Part shown: one piece after another, positions 42,772-52,059 of the stretch
Layout of the letters: every line of letters starts with the position of its first letter
Numbering within the stretch: the stretch's first letter is position 1
NCBI RefSeq assembly: GCF_003010965.1
Contig: NZ_PGGM01000013.1
Coordinates: forward strand, 124,001 to 188,000
Direction of reading: 5' to 3'
Length of the DNA stretch: 64,000 bases
DNA from: Phyllobacterium sophorae
Lineage (GTDB): Bacteria; Pseudomonadota; Alphaproteobacteria; Rhizobiales; Rhizobiaceae
Program-made: the position numbers and the translations under genes
Notes under the pieces: model-generated
What the model was told of the DNA's origin: nothing
What the model saw: the letters and a program-made list of their open reading frames with translations, nothing else
Database searches by the model: none

Positions 42772-43568
42772 GCGAACCTTACCTGCGCATCCGGAACCTC
42801 ACCGTGGATTATGGCGGGACCGCTGCCCTGCAGGACGTATCGCTGCAGCTTGCCAAGGGCGGAAGGCTGGCGCTCATTGGCGAGAGCGGGTCCGGTAAAT
42901 CGACGCTTGCCATGGCAATCGCCGGCCTCTTGCCACGGCGGGCACGTTCCGGCGGGACAATCGAGTTTCCCGCCTTGCCGCGCCAGCCAAGCCTTGGCAA
43001 GGACATCGGCGTGTTGTTTCAGGACCCTAGCGGCAGTCTTGACCCGGTGATGACGATAGGAGACCAGATTGCCGAAGTGGTGATGACGCATCGGGGCCTG
43101 AGCTGGATATCGGCGCGTTTGATGGCCGCCGAATTGCTTGATCGTGTTCATATTCCAAAGCCGCTTTCCCGGCTCAACAGCTATCCGCATGAATTTTCGG
43201 GCGGGCAGAAACAGCGCATCGCTCTCGCCGCCGCCCTGGCAGGCAATCCGTCGCTGCTCATTGCTGACGAGCCAACCAGCGCGCTCGATACGGTGGTGCA
43301 GAGGCATATCGTCAATCTTCTCGATGAACTGGTGCGGGACAATGGCCTGACCCTGCTGTTCGTCACCCATGATATAGCCCTGGCTTCCGAGCGCGCCGAT
43401 ACGATCGGGGTGCTTTACAAGGGAAAGCTGGTTGAATGCGGGCCCACCGCCGGGGTCCTGGGTGAACCGGAGCATGCCTACACGAAAGCGCTGATCGCCA
43501 CGCATATTTCACTGGATATGCCGCGCCGGAAGCGGCTCGCCGAAATCAATGCGGATGGCCTGCAATGA
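42768..43568 (+). CDS. Oligopeptide-type ABC importer ATPase, DppD-like
   Basis: A 266-residue ATPase with Walker A IGESGSGKST, signature EFSGGQKQRIALAAALAG, Walker B LLIADEPTSALD and an H-loop His in FVTHDIAL. It is somewhat shorter than typical DppD (about 320 residues), lacking the C-terminal iron-sulfur cysteines often seen in that subunit. Its start overlaps dppC and its end overlaps the second ATPase. Confidence 0.9.
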   Translation: MSEPYLRIRNLTVDYGGTAALQDVSLQLAKGGRLALIGESGSGKSTLAMAIAGLLPRRARSGGTIEFPALPRQPSLGKDIGVLFQDPSGSLDPVMTIGDQIAEVVMTHRGLSWISARLMAAELLDRVHIPKPLSRLNSYPHEFSGGQKQRIALAAALAGNPSLLIADEPTSALDTVVQRHIVNLLDELVRDNGLTLLFVTHDIALASERADTIGVLYKGKLVECGPTAGVLGEPEHAYTKALIATHISLDMPRRKRLAEINADGLQ

Positions 43569-44335
43569 TGCAGCGCGCGTCCCCCATACTCGAGGTCAGG
43601 AACCTTGCCAAACGCTTCGGGGATCACGGTGCGGCCGGGCTCAGGAACGTGGATTTCTCGGTCTCAAACGGGGAAACACTGGCGGTGGTCGGTGCCTCGG
43701 GCTCCGGAAAAACGACGCTGGCGCGTCTCGTCATGCGGCTATTACCGCCTGAGGCTGGTTCGATTCATTTCCGCGGGCAGGATATTACTGCGTTACGCGG
43801 CGAAGGTTTGCGGCGCCTGCGTCCGCATTTCCAAATGGTGTTCCAGGACCCGCTGGCAGCGTTCAATCCGCGCGCCAGTGTCAGGCGCGTTCTGGAGGAT
43901 CCGCTGCGGCTGCACGGGCTTGCGGCGAAGGCCGAATACGATACCGTCATCGGCGCGACGCTGGAGCGCGTCGGTCTGAGCGCAGATCTGATAACGCGGC
44001 TTCCGCTGGAATTGTCCGGCGGACAACGGCAGCGTGTCGCGATTGCGCGCGCAATTCTGACCAAGCCCGACCTTATCGTGCTCGACGAACCGGTATCGGC
44101 CCTTGATGTCTCGGTGCGTGCGCAAATCCTCAATCTGCTGCTCGATCTGCAGGAGGAGACAGGGGTCGCCTACCTCTTCATCTCGCACGATCTTGCCGTC
44201 GTCCGCGCCTTTGCGGACAGAATGATCGTGATGGAGGAGGGGCGCATCACCGAAACTGGAATGACCGAACAGGTGCTTGCAAATCCGCAGTCGAATGCGA
44301 CGCGTATTCTGATCGCCGCCGTTCCGCGGCTATAG
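43565..44335 (+). CDS. Oligopeptide-type ABC importer ATPase, DppF-like
   Basis: A 256-residue ATPase with Walker A VGASGSGKTT, signature LSGGQRQRVAIARAILT, Walker B LIVLDEPVSALDVSV and H-loop FISHDLAVV. It is shorter than the classical DppF (about 330 residues) because it ends soon after the nucleotide-binding domain. It is the last gene of the importer operon and is followed by a strong hairpin. Confidence 0.9.
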   Translation: MMQRASPILEVRNLAKRFGDHGAAGLRNVDFSVSNGETLAVVGASGSGKTTLARLVMRLLPPEAGSIHFRGQDITALRGEGLRRLRPHFQMVFQDPLAAFNPRASVRRVLEDPLRLHGLAAKAEYDTVIGATLERVGLSADLITRLPLELSGGQRQRVAIARAILTKPDLIVLDEPVSALDVSVRAQILNLLLDLQEETGVAYLFISHDLAVVRAFADRMIVMEEGRITETGMTEQVLANPQSNATRILIAAVPRL

Positions 44336-44341
44336 GATGGA

Positions 44342-44364
44342 GCCCGCCGCTTTCCGCGGCGGGC
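44342..44364 (+). terminator. Terminator hairpin of importer operon
   Basis: GCCCGCCGC and GCGGCGGGC form a perfect nine-base stem with the loop TTTCC, seven bases after the last importer gene. The T tract is weak (CTTGC). Confidence 0.65.
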
Positions 44365-44385
44365 CTTGCAGCAATGGTCCAGAAC

Positions 44386-44745
44386 TCAGGCGTGTGCGTG
44401 GGGGTGATGAACGTCCCAGACCGCCCAGGCCGATACGGCGGCGACGAGCAGCCCCAAAACGACGCTAGTCCACATCGCGTTCACATTGGCCGTAAAACCG
44501 AGCACCCAAGGGGACGCGACCAGCCAGAGACCAAGGACCAGGTTTGCCCATTCCTCCCATTCGGCGAATGCTGAAATCGCTGCGACCGCCAGAGCACCGA
44601 GCGCGATGCCGACGATCCATGCGTTCCAGGTCGGCGTGGTTTCAGCCATAAAGCCGAAGAACCAAGGGGAGATGAACAAGCATACCGCCAGGACCAGATT
44701 GGCCCAATCCTGAGGCTTCCTGCCTTCCATCAGAGTGTTTGCCAT
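44386..44745 (-). CDS. SPW-repeat membrane protein
   Basis: A 119-residue membrane protein with four hydrophobic helices. It carries two SPW motifs (FISPWFFGF and VASPWVLGF), each after a WANLVL segment, and so is a duplicated two-helix unit of the SPW family. The ATG at 44745 follows TGGAGGTTGTC, a strong ribosome-binding site. The function of this family is unknown. The C-terminus ends in a His-rich tail, VHHPHAHA. Confidence 0.88.
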   Translation of the reverse strand: MANTLMEGRKPQDWANLVLAVCLFISPWFFGFMAETTPTWNAWIVGIALGALAVAAISAFAEWEEWANLVLGLWLVASPWVLGFTANVNAMWTSVVLGLLVAAVSAWAVWDVHHPHAHA

Positions 44746-44953
44746 GACAACCTCCAATTATGAAGCGTAAGCAAAGCACCAATGTTCGCGTGCACTGCAC
44801 GCTTCAAGATAAAAATAATTGCTGCCGAGGGTCCATTCAAGAGGTTCTGCGTTAGATATTGCGGTGTTTACAATGTCTGACGGCCCAAGGCTTCAACAAA
44901 TACTGTAGAGGGTGTCAAGGGCGGGCGGCGTTACGCCAACCCGCCCCATCCGG

Positions 44954-46825
44954 TCATTGGATAAACTGGATTTCGGGTTCTTTCTTCAAATTTGATGGTG
45001 GATTGCTGGCGACGAGTGTATGTGCGGCAACGGGCTTGTCTGAATTGTCGATATCCAGCGACCAGACGGTCACATTGCTCCAGGACATGTTATCCAGAAT
45101 CTCCGGAATGACCCCAATGACTGGCGAAGCGACCGGAACGGCTGTTTTGCCTTTGACAAAGACAGGGACCTCACCCTCGAGAGGTTTTAGATCGGTATCG
45201 GCTTTGAATTTGCCCTTCTCGTCAAGGCAGTTGATGACGCCGTTCTTGTCATAGCTTAGTTTCCTGATTTGCGGATTCGTGCTACCCGCAACCAACCTGC
45301 CATCATTGCGGATCGCATATTGTATGGTCGGCGTGGTTTTGAAATTGCTCTCCATCAGCGCCTGACTACACGCAATAAGGAAGTCCAGTTTGAACTTGCT
45401 CTTGTCGAGTTCATCCCTGCGGGCGCTCGTCTCTACACTGGCATCCATATGATCCAGACAAATATCAATACCAAAGGGCAGACCGTCTATTATGTCGTTT
45501 TCGAATTTTCCCGGGAGCACATTACCCTGCGAGTCAAATGACTGCCCTTTGAATGAACTGGTTTTCTTGATGTATAGTTTCAGGCCTCCTTTGGTCGTGT
45601 CACACCATGTTACTTCCATATCGACAGCCGGAACTGTCTTGATTTTTCCAGATGTGCAAGCCGGCCCAACCGCAGGAGGACCCGCCATACCACCAATAGT
45701 GGTCAGAGATCGATAGTAATCGAGATCCGATACGACTCGCTTGGGCCAGATCATATAAGCCGGCCGCGGATAGTTTTTGTCGTCCGTTGGCAGGTTGTGG
45801 ATGCAGACAACGCGATTGGTCGGCTCGTATATGGTGCTGCTGAGGCCTGCTGGCGGATTGCCTGCGAGCTTGGTCTCAGGCATTGCCCTGAGCACCGCGA
45901 TCGTGCCTGGCAACAGGACAATATGGCCGTATTCTTCGATGGGAAAGAGGGATATCAGTGTTCTGACGTTGCGTGTTACCGTATCGAGGATTAAATCCGC
46001 AATCGTTTTCGATCCGTCGTTTTCTAGCGTTTTCACCAGTTCGGTTTCATCCAGGAAATCGCCCCACGGCACGTTCCAGAAGAATTCCGGCGCGGTGAAA
46101 AAGCTGACATCGAATTTTCTATCGAGCGGAGGATGCGCTTTAAAGGCCTCCGCCATGGCCCGGTACAAAAGCGCGAACTTGTTGTCCAGCGCACGCTTCA
46201 GACAGGTCTCGATCCCTTCAAAGGTTTTGGTTTTGGTTATTTTCTTGTTCTTGTCAGCCGGATCTGTAACCGCATAGGTATACAGAACCGAACCTTGCGT
46301 GCCCTCCGACACTTCCTTGCGGCCAAGACCCTGCGAGAACGTATTATACTGAAGACTGTATATCCCGACTTTCCCCGGCCAGGAAGACTGCGGCCGGAAA
46401 GACGCAATGACAGGTGCTGGTGCATCGGCCGACGATGCATCAGCAATCGAAGTGGCAGGCGTCGATGTGGCAGGCGTTGATACACCGGGCGACGCAGCGT
46501 CGCCGGTGTCCGGTTGTCCGCGCTGTGTCTGCTGGGATGCAAGTACGCCTGTATCCCCGGGCGCGCTGAACGGCGGCAGTGGTATTCGCAACCCGTCTGG
46601 CGCGGGGATGGGCGGCGAAATCTCGGCCGTCGATGCCGGAGGCTCGAATGTCGATGGAGCATCGGCGTCCGAAATTGCATTGTCGCTGTCATTGCAGCCA
46701 CCCAGCATCGCGAGAAGCGGCGCGGCCGGCAACCAGGCGCATCCCATCAGCAGCTTGCGGCGCGATTGCGAGATCTGATCGGTGTCCGAAGTGGGCGTGC
46801 GGCCCGTTCCAAAGTTTTTCTTCAT
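44954..46825 (-). CDS. Tat-lipoprotein with nitrilase-like catalytic residues
   Basis: A 623-residue exported protein. SRRKLLMG (Arg22, Arg23) and the lipobox LGGC (Cys44) indicate Tat export and lipid anchoring. Residues about 50-140 are a low-complexity Pro/Ala/Ser/Thr linker. The core, about residues 150-620, resembles a carbon-nitrogen hydrolase: Glu247 in FTAPEFFW, Lys362 in MIWPKRVV, and Cys456 in GIDICLDH could be the E-K-C triad of the nitrilase superfamily. The spacing between them is larger than usual, with insertions. The ATG at 46825 is chosen because upstream in-frame residues do not look like protein. The substrate is unknown. Confidence 0.65.
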   Translation of the reverse strand: MKKNFGTGRTPTSDTDQISQSRRKLLMGCAWLPAAPLLAMLGGCNDSDNAISDADAPSTFEPPASTAEISPPIPAPDGLRIPLPPFSAPGDTGVLASQQTQRGQPDTGDAASPGVSTPATSTPATSIADASSADAPAPVIASFRPQSSWPGKVGIYSLQYNTFSQGLGRKEVSEGTQGSVLYTYAVTDPADKNKKITKTKTFEGIETCLKRALDNKFALLYRAMAEAFKAHPPLDRKFDVSFFTAPEFFWNVPWGDFLDETELVKTLENDGSKTIADLILDTVTRNVRTLISLFPIEEYGHIVLLPGTIAVLRAMPETKLAGNPPAGLSSTIYEPTNRVVCIHNLPTDDKNYPRPAYMIWPKRVVSDLDYYRSLTTIGGMAGPPAVGPACTSGKIKTVPAVDMEVTWCDTTKGGLKLYIKKTSSFKGQSFDSQGNVLPGKFENDIIDGLPFGIDICLDHMDASVETSARRDELDKSKFKLDFLIACSQALMESNFKTTPTIQYAIRNDGRLVAGSTNPQIRKLSYDKNGVINCLDEKGKFKADTDLKPLEGEVPVFVKGKTAVPVASPVIGVIPEILDNMSWSNVTVWSLDIDNSDKPVAAHTLVASNPPSNLKKEPEIQFIQ

Positions 46826-47255
46826 TAAAATACCCCAGAGAAAATTGTTGCAGACGGTTAAAAACAACCCGTCACAACCATGAAAGCAGGTTTCATGCCA
46901 AGTGATCTGCCAAGGGCAACCTGACGTCCGCATTGACATGATTGGGGGAAAGTATCGCCAGTGCAGTGCGCATAGGCGGCTGAACCTACTTATATGCAAG
47001 CGATTACTGGGAGTTGAATTGGGTTGCACTATGGTCGCGCGGATGGAGGGTGATTAAATCTTGTGCGTAAAACAGTAATTGCACATTTAACAGGCGTACA
47101 ACATGGCCCCGCTGTTAGCTTTAATGCACGGTCAGGCGACTCAAGGGGTATCGGCCCGATCCTTTCGGCCGAGAAGACGGAAAGCCTGCATTTGAGCGGG
47201 TAGAGCACAATCTGTGGGGTAATAGCGGGCTGGCGCACAAAACCCATGAAAACAC
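46826..47255. other. Intergenic region, nothing recognised
   Basis: These 430 bases contain the promoter for the nitrilase-like gene and end at tRNA-Pro. A short minus-strand frame (47029-47247) has no domain or ribosome-binding site and is not called. Confidence 0.5.
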
Positions 47256-47332
47256 TGGTCGGAGTGAGAGGATTCGAACCTCCGACCCCGTCGTCCCGAA
47301 CGACGTGCGCTACCAGGCTGCGCTACACTCCG
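47256..47332 (-). tRNA. tRNA-Pro (anticodon CGG)
   Basis: On the minus strand CGGAGTG pairs with CACTCCG. The D arm has GCGC/GCGC. The anticodon arm CGTCG TTCGGGA CGACG gives CGG. The T arm starts with a G-T wobble pair. The discriminator A and CCA are encoded. Confidence 0.95.
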
Positions 47333-47524
47333 AAACCAGTGACGGCCGGTATATAACGTCCGGTTTCCACGCCTGCAAGTCGTTTTCTATGCACTATTTG
47401 ATTATGCGCGAGAAACACCTTTTGAATCAACCTACTCCCTATTTCCCTCTGTGATCGGCATCCAAATTCCTGTATCGGTTGGCGACACGGGTTACAGTGC
47501 GTTGCAAGGGCAGGACCGCAATCA

Positions 47525-49774
47525 ATGACGGCAAAAAAGCAAAAGATCATCAGCTTTGTCATGAGCGGTGGCGTCGGTTCACGGCTTTGGCCCTTGTCCC
47601 GTGAGGATTTCCCCAAGCAGTTCCATAATCTTTCCGGACAAGGCTCGATGCTGCTGCGTACCGTCAAGCGCATGGGCGCGCGGGAGGGGGACGTGGCCGT
47701 TCCAGTCTATTTGCTGGCATCCGAGCGCCATTCAAACCGCATCAATCAGGATCTCGCCGGCATAGACCTTGCCGGCGGCAGGCCGGTTCTTGAGCCGATG
47801 GGCCGTAATACTGCGGCGGCCGTGGTGCTGGCAACGGAGGTAACCTTACGCGAGCACGGCGACGAGCTGGTGCTTGTCGTGCCTTCCGACCATGAGATCA
47901 CCACCGATCGCGATTTCTGGAACACGGTCGAGGCGGGCGTGGAAGCCGCGCAAGCCGGCCGCATTGTCGTTTTTGGTATTCAGCCCGACCGCCCGGAAAC
48001 CGGATTTGGCTATATTGAAGTCGGTCCGCAAACCGCGGGCACGCGCGACGTGGTGCGCTTTGTCGAAAAGCCAAACGAAGAGACTGCCAAAGGATATCTC
48101 GAATCCGGGCATTTCCTCTGGAATGCCGGGATTTTCCTCTTCCGCGCCAGCGTGATGCGCGATGCCTTCAAGGCGCATGCGGCGGATATCTGGGATAAGG
48201 CCGTTGCAGCGCTTGATCAGGCGAATTCCAATATTTCAGGTACCTACCTGCCACATGACCTTTACGCCGCCGTTCCATCAATTTCGGTTGACTATGCGAT
48301 TATGGAACATGCTTCGGACATCGCGCTCGTACCCGCGACGTTCCGCTGGAATGATCTCGGTTCCTGGCAATCCCTGCTGGAAGTGGGGTCGGTCGACGGC
48401 AATGGGAATGTGATCGTGGGCGACGTCGTTGCGATCGATTGCGAGCACAGCTATCTGCGCAGCGACGGACGGTTGCTTTCGGCGGTCGGTTTGCGCGACA
48501 CGGCCGTAGTGGCGACATCAGACGCAACATTCGTTGCGCCGGTAAGCGAGAGCCAGAATGTTCGCAAGATCGTCGAACAACTGGAAAAGACCGGCCGGCT
48601 TGAAACCAAGTTCACTCCTGCTCAGGATCGCCTGCCGCAGGTGGGCGCCTATGGTAACCGTGTCCGTCATTGGCTGTTCGATGAAACGCTGCCGCTCTGG
48701 TCCACCGTCGGCGTGGATGACAAACATGGCGGGTTTCATGAAGCAATGTCCTTCGAGGCAACCCCAATCATCCGCCCCAAACGGATGCGGACCATGGCGC
48801 GGCAGATTTATGCTTTTGCCGTCGCTTGTGAAATGGGCTGGCAGGGACCAGGGCACGCGCTGATCGACCATGGCATCGATTTCATCACCGCCAATGGGCG
48901 CACGGATCGAGGCGGCTGGGTCAGGACCTTCAATCCGGATGGCAGTGTTCTCGACGCCACGGAAGATGCCTATGACCAGTCCTTCGTGCTGCTTGCCCTG
49001 GCGCATGCGCACAAGGCGGGGCACAGCAAGGCGCTGGCGCTGGGCACCGAAACCTTTGCGTTTATCGACGAGTATCTGGCGGATGCACGGTTGACGGGGT
49101 TCCTGGAGACTCCCGATGACAAGGGGCTGCGCCGGTCAAACCCGCATATGCACCTCCTGGAAGCCTTCCTCGCCTGGTACTCCGCGACCGGCAATCGCGA
49201 CTATCTGCAGCGGGCGGCACGCATTGTCGACCTGTTCCGCCATCACATGTTCGATCCGGAAACCTGGACCCTCGGCGAATATTTCAGCAGCGACTGGGAA
49301 CGCGCACCGGGCGAACAGGGCGAGTGGACCGAGCCCGGCCACCACTTCGAATGGGCTTCCCTGCTGGTGAACTTCGCAGCGGCATCCGGTCAGAAAGACG
49401 TCACGCGCTTTGCCCGCAAGCTTTATTCATCGGCTATTGCCAACGGTCTGAACCGGGCCACCGGTCTTGCCTACGGCGCCGTCTCGCGCCACGGCCTGCC
49501 GCTTGACACGAATTCCCGCAGCTGGCCGCAGACCGAAGCGGTCAAGGCCGCCATGGCGCTTGACGGGAATGGCGGGCCGGACCTCAAGCCGGAAGTGGAG
49601 GCCCGCGTCGGCCGGCTCTTCCGCTGGCATATCGAACCGGCGCCGAAGGGGCTTTGGATCGACCTGATCGATGAGACTGGAAGAGCCAAGGCCGAAGATG
49701 TTCCGGCCTCGATCTTCTATCACCTTGTCTGCGCGCTGACGCAGTACGTGGATTATGTAGGTAAAGGGAGATAA
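47525..49774 (+). CDS. Mannose-1-phosphate guanylyltransferase fused to an AGE-type isomerase
   Basis: A 749-residue fusion for GDP-mannose synthesis. The first about 355 residues are the guanylyltransferase, with SGGVGSRLWPLSREDFPKQF, EPMGRNTAAAV, VVPSDHEI and RFVEKPNEET. The remaining about 390 residues are an AGE-family (N-acylglucosamine 2-epimerase-like) alpha/alpha barrel: KRMRTMARQIYAFAVA, AYDQSFVLLALAHA, NPHMHLLEAFLAWY, GHHFEWASLL and WPQTEAVKAAMAL. This family includes phosphomannose isomerases, so the protein probably combines mannose-6-phosphate isomerase and GDP-mannose pyrophosphorylase steps. The usual isomerase partner is a cupin domain, here replaced. The product would feed polysaccharide or glycolipid synthesis. 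Confidence 0.88.
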   Translation: MTAKKQKIISFVMSGGVGSRLWPLSREDFPKQFHNLSGQGSMLLRTVKRMGAREGDVAVPVYLLASERHSNRINQDLAGIDLAGGRPVLEPMGRNTAAAVVLATEVTLREHGDELVLVVPSDHEITTDRDFWNTVEAGVEAAQAGRIVVFGIQPDRPETGFGYIEVGPQTAGTRDVVRFVEKPNEETAKGYLESGHFLWNAGIFLFRASVMRDAFKAHAADIWDKAVAALDQANSNISGTYLPHDLYAAVPSISVDYAIMEHASDIALVPATFRWNDLGSWQSLLEVGSVDGNGNVIVGDVVAIDCEHSYLRSDGRLLSAVGLRDTAVVATSDATFVAPVSESQNVRKIVEQLEKTGRLETKFTPAQDRLPQVGAYGNRVRHWLFDETLPLWSTVGVDDKHGGFHEAMSFEATPIIRPKRMRTMARQIYAFAVACEMGWQGPGHALIDHGIDFITANGRTDRGGWVRTFNPDGSVLDATEDAYDQSFVLLALAHAHKAGHSKALALGTETFAFIDEYLADARLTGFLETPDDKGLRRSNPHMHLLEAFLAWYSATGNRDYLQRAARIVDLFRHHMFDPETWTLGEYFSSDWERAPGEQGEWTEPGHHFEWASLLVNFAAASGQKDVTRFARKLYSSAIANGLNRATGLAYGAVSRHGLPLDTNSRSWPQTEAVKAAMALDGNGGPDLKPEVEARVGRLFRWHIEPAPKGLWIDLIDETGRAKAEDVPASIFYHLVCALTQYVDYVGKGR

Positions 49775-49800
49775 TCAAAGCTCACCTTGCTTTTACGAGA

Positions 49801-49844
49801 ATATACGCTTATGTATATTCGCATATGCATAAAATGAATATGCG
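49801..49844. promoter_or_regulatory. vapBC operator with two inverted repeats
   Basis: ATATAC (49801-49806) and GTATAT (49813-49818), six bases apart, form the first inverted repeat. CGCATAT (49820-49826) and ATATGCG (49838-49844) form the second. Both precede the vapB start at 49854. The first has the same ATATAC-N6-GTATAT core as the vapBC operator at 40869-40890. Confidence 0.7.
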
Positions 49845-49853
49845 AGGCGCGAA

Positions 49854-50099
49854 ATGTCCCTTTATATCAGAGACGATGAAGTCGATGCTCTCGCCAAGCA
49901 GGTGCAGCAGGCGATAGCAGCGCCCACCAAGACAGAAGCTGTGCGGATTGCCTTGCAGCATGAACTTGAAAATGCTCGAAAAAGCATACCGTTGTGGGAA
50001 CGCATAAAGGCCATTCAGGAGGCGGCGCGGCAAATTGGCCCAGACGATCCCAATTTCGATATGAAGGCGTTTACGGATGAAGGGTGGGATGGTCTGTAA
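49854..50099 (+). CDS. vapB: VapB antitoxin, Rv0623/PSK type
   Basis: An 81-residue antitoxin of the Rv0623-like type, with an N-terminal segment SLYIRDDEVDALAKQVQQ, then PTKTEAVRIALQHELE typical of ribbon-helix-helix VapB proteins. The acidic C-terminus, DMKAFTDEGWDGL, is expected to block the toxin site. The stop overlaps the toxin start as TAATG. The fold differs from the AbrB-type antitoxins elsewhere in this window. Confidence 0.88.
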   Translation: MSLYIRDDEVDALAKQVQQAIAAPTKTEAVRIALQHELENARKSIPLWERIKAIQEAARQIGPDDPNFDMKAFTDEGWDGL

Positions 50100-50536
50100 T
50101 GTTTCTGGATGCATCGGCAATTGTTGCTATCGTTGGGGGTGAACCTGAAGCCAGGCATCTGGCCAACAAGATTGAAATGGCCGTCACCCCCATCTGCTAT
50201 TCGTCGCTTTCGGTATATGAAGCCATAATGAGTTTTGCACGAAAAAAACGTGGTGAAACGCTTGGGGGTCAATTGCCGATTCCTGCACATCTCATTGATC
50301 AATCGCAAGAGCTCATCGAAAGGTTTCTCATCGAAGTTGATGCACAAGAAGTGCCGATTGACATGGCCATGCATCGCGTGGCGATCAAGGCCAGCCGGGA
50401 TTACGGACGTGCGGTGGCACACCCGGCGCGATTGAATTTCGGCGATTGCTTCGCCTATGCATGCGCCAAGGTCCACAATATCCCGCTGCTATATAAGGGA
50501 GATGACTTCCCATTGACGGATATTGAATCCGCTTGA
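50099..50536 (+). CDS. vapC: VapC toxin, PIN domain
   Basis: A 145-residue PIN-domain ribonuclease. The first acidic motif is FLDASAIVAIVGGE, the second SVYEAIMSF, and the third RLNFGDCFAYACAK, followed by LLYKGDDFPLTDI. The ATG at 50099 overlaps the antitoxin stop; the longer frame from 50084 is not needed. It ends 13 bases before the stop of the convergent betB gene, so the module sits at the end of the bet operon. Confidence 0.9.
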   Translation: MFLDASAIVAIVGGEPEARHLANKIEMAVTPICYSSLSVYEAIMSFARKKRGETLGGQLPIPAHLIDQSQELIERFLIEVDAQEVPIDMAMHRVAIKASRDYGRAVAHPARLNFGDCFAYACAKVHNIPLLYKGDDFPLTDIESA

Positions 50537-50548
50537 AGCCATCAAACC

Positions 50549-52012
50549 TCAATACGGGCTGTCGACCTTGCCCGTTTCCACATAGACCGACTTGATCTGG
50601 CTGTAGTGATAGAGCGCAGCTAAACCGTTCTCGCGGCCGACGCCGGATTGCTTGAAGCCGCCGAACGGCATCTCGACCGGCGCGAGGTTGTAGGTGTTGA
50701 TCCAGCAGGTGCCGGCCTTGAGCTGGCTGATCACGCGGTGCGCGCGCGACAGGTCCTTCGTGAAAACACCGGCCGACAGGCCGAACTCCGTATCATTGGC
50801 GCGGGCGACGACCTCGTCCTCGTCATTGAAATCGAGAACGGCCATGACCGGCCCGAAGATCTCCTCGCGGGCGATGACCATGTTATCGGTCACATTGGTG
50901 AAGATCGTCGGCTCGACAAAACAGCCGCCCTCAAACCCCTGCATCTGCGGCACGCCGCCACCGAAATGCAGCGTTGCTCCTTCGGCCTTGCCCTTTTCGA
51001 TATAGGACACGACCTTGTCGCGCTGGGATGCATTGACCAGCGGTCCGAGATGGATTTCCGGATCAAGCGGATCGCCGAGGCGAATGGCCTTGGTGCGCGT
51101 GGTCAGGCGGTCGAGGAACTGGTCCTTGATGCCGCTCTGCACGAAAACGCGCGTGCCATTCGAGCAGACCTGGCCGGTCGAATAGAAATTGCCGAGCAGC
51201 GCGCCGCCGACCGCATTTTCCACATCGGCATCGTCGAAGATGATCAAGGGCGACTTGCCGCCCAGCTCCATGGTGGCGTGCTTCATATGCGAGCCGGCCT
51301 GTGCCAGCACGCGCTTGCCGGTTGGGACCGATCCGGTCAGCGATACCTTGGCGACCAGCGGGTGATCGACGAGTTGCGAGCCGACATCGCCAAAGCCCTG
51401 CAGCACATTGAAAAGGCCGTCTGGCAAGCCCGCTTCCTTGTAGACTTCGGCGAGGGCGAGGGCGGAGAGCGGGGTGTTTTCCGAAGGCTTGAAGATCATG
51501 GCATTGCCGGCAGCAAGCGCCGGAGCGGATTTCCAGCCCGCGCCCTGTATAGGGTAGTTCCATGCGCCGATGCCGACGCAGACGCCCAGCGCCTCGCGCC
51601 TCGTATAGGCGTAGGAGCCGCCAAGCTCGATCATCTCGCCGTTGAACCCGGCGATGATACCGCCATAAAATTCCAGGGCATCGGCGGCGGAGGCGGGGTC
51701 TGCGACCAGCGTTTCCTGAATGGCCTTGCCGGTATCGAGCGTTTCCAGCTCGGCGATTTCGGCATTGCGTGCGCGAAGGATATCGGCGGCACGGCGCAGG
51801 ATGCGGCCGCGCTCGACTGGCTTGAGCGCTGCCCACGCCGGTTGCGCGGCTGCCGCTGCGTGCACTGCCTGCTCGATCAGAGCGGGCGTGGCACCGAAGA
51901 GCCGGGCGATGATCTCGCCGGTCGCCGGGTAGATCACATCAAGCGGCTTGCCTGCCTTGTCCTCGACGAAGCGGCCATTGATGAAATGCGAGGCTGATGG
52001 CTGTGCGCGCAT
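50549..52012 (-). CDS. betB: Betaine aldehyde dehydrogenase BetB
   Basis: A 487-residue NAD(P)-dependent aldehyde dehydrogenase that oxidises betaine aldehyde to glycine betaine, an osmoprotectant. The catalytic Cys is in [13 protein letters not shown] and the catalytic Glu in [33 protein letters not shown] and the C-terminal [17 protein letters not shown] segment are typical of BetB. The ATG at 52012 ([15 protein letters not shown]) follows AGGAG. It is the last bet gene and is separated from betA by a palindromic repeat. Confidence 0.95.
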   Translation of the reverse strand: MRAQPSASHFINGRFVEDKAGKPLDVIYPATGEIIARLFGATPALIEQAVHAAAAAQPAWAALKPVERGRILRRAADILRARNAEIAELETLDTGKAIQETLVADPASAADALEFYGGIIAGFNGEMIELGGSYAYTRREALGVCVGIGAWNYPIQGAGWKSAPALAAGNAMIFKPSENTPLSALALAEVYKEAGLPDGLFNVLQGFGDVGSQLVDHPLVAKVSLTGSVPTGKRVLAQAGSHMKHATMELGGKSPLIIFDDADVENAVGGALLGNFYSTGQVCSNGTRVFVQSGIKDQFLDRLTTRTKAIRLGDPLDPEIHLGPLVNASQRDKVVSYIEKGKAEGATLHFGGGVPQMQGFEGGCFVEPTIFTNVTDNMVIAREEIFGPVMAVLDFNDEDEVVARANDTEFGLSAGVFTKDLSRAHRVISQLKAGTCWINTYNLAPVEMPFGGFKQSGVGRENGLAALYHYSQIKSVYVETGKVDSPY

Positions 52013-52059
52013 GGTGTTCTCCTGAAGTTTGTTCATTTGTATCGTATTTGGCCGCCGCT

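Noticed and set aside
47029-47247. A 72-residue minus-strand frame
   Set aside because: No domain, no ribosome-binding site and unusual composition; treated as non-coding.
50648-51997. A 449-residue plus-strand open frame
   Set aside because: It is the complement of betB, whose catalytic residues are intact.
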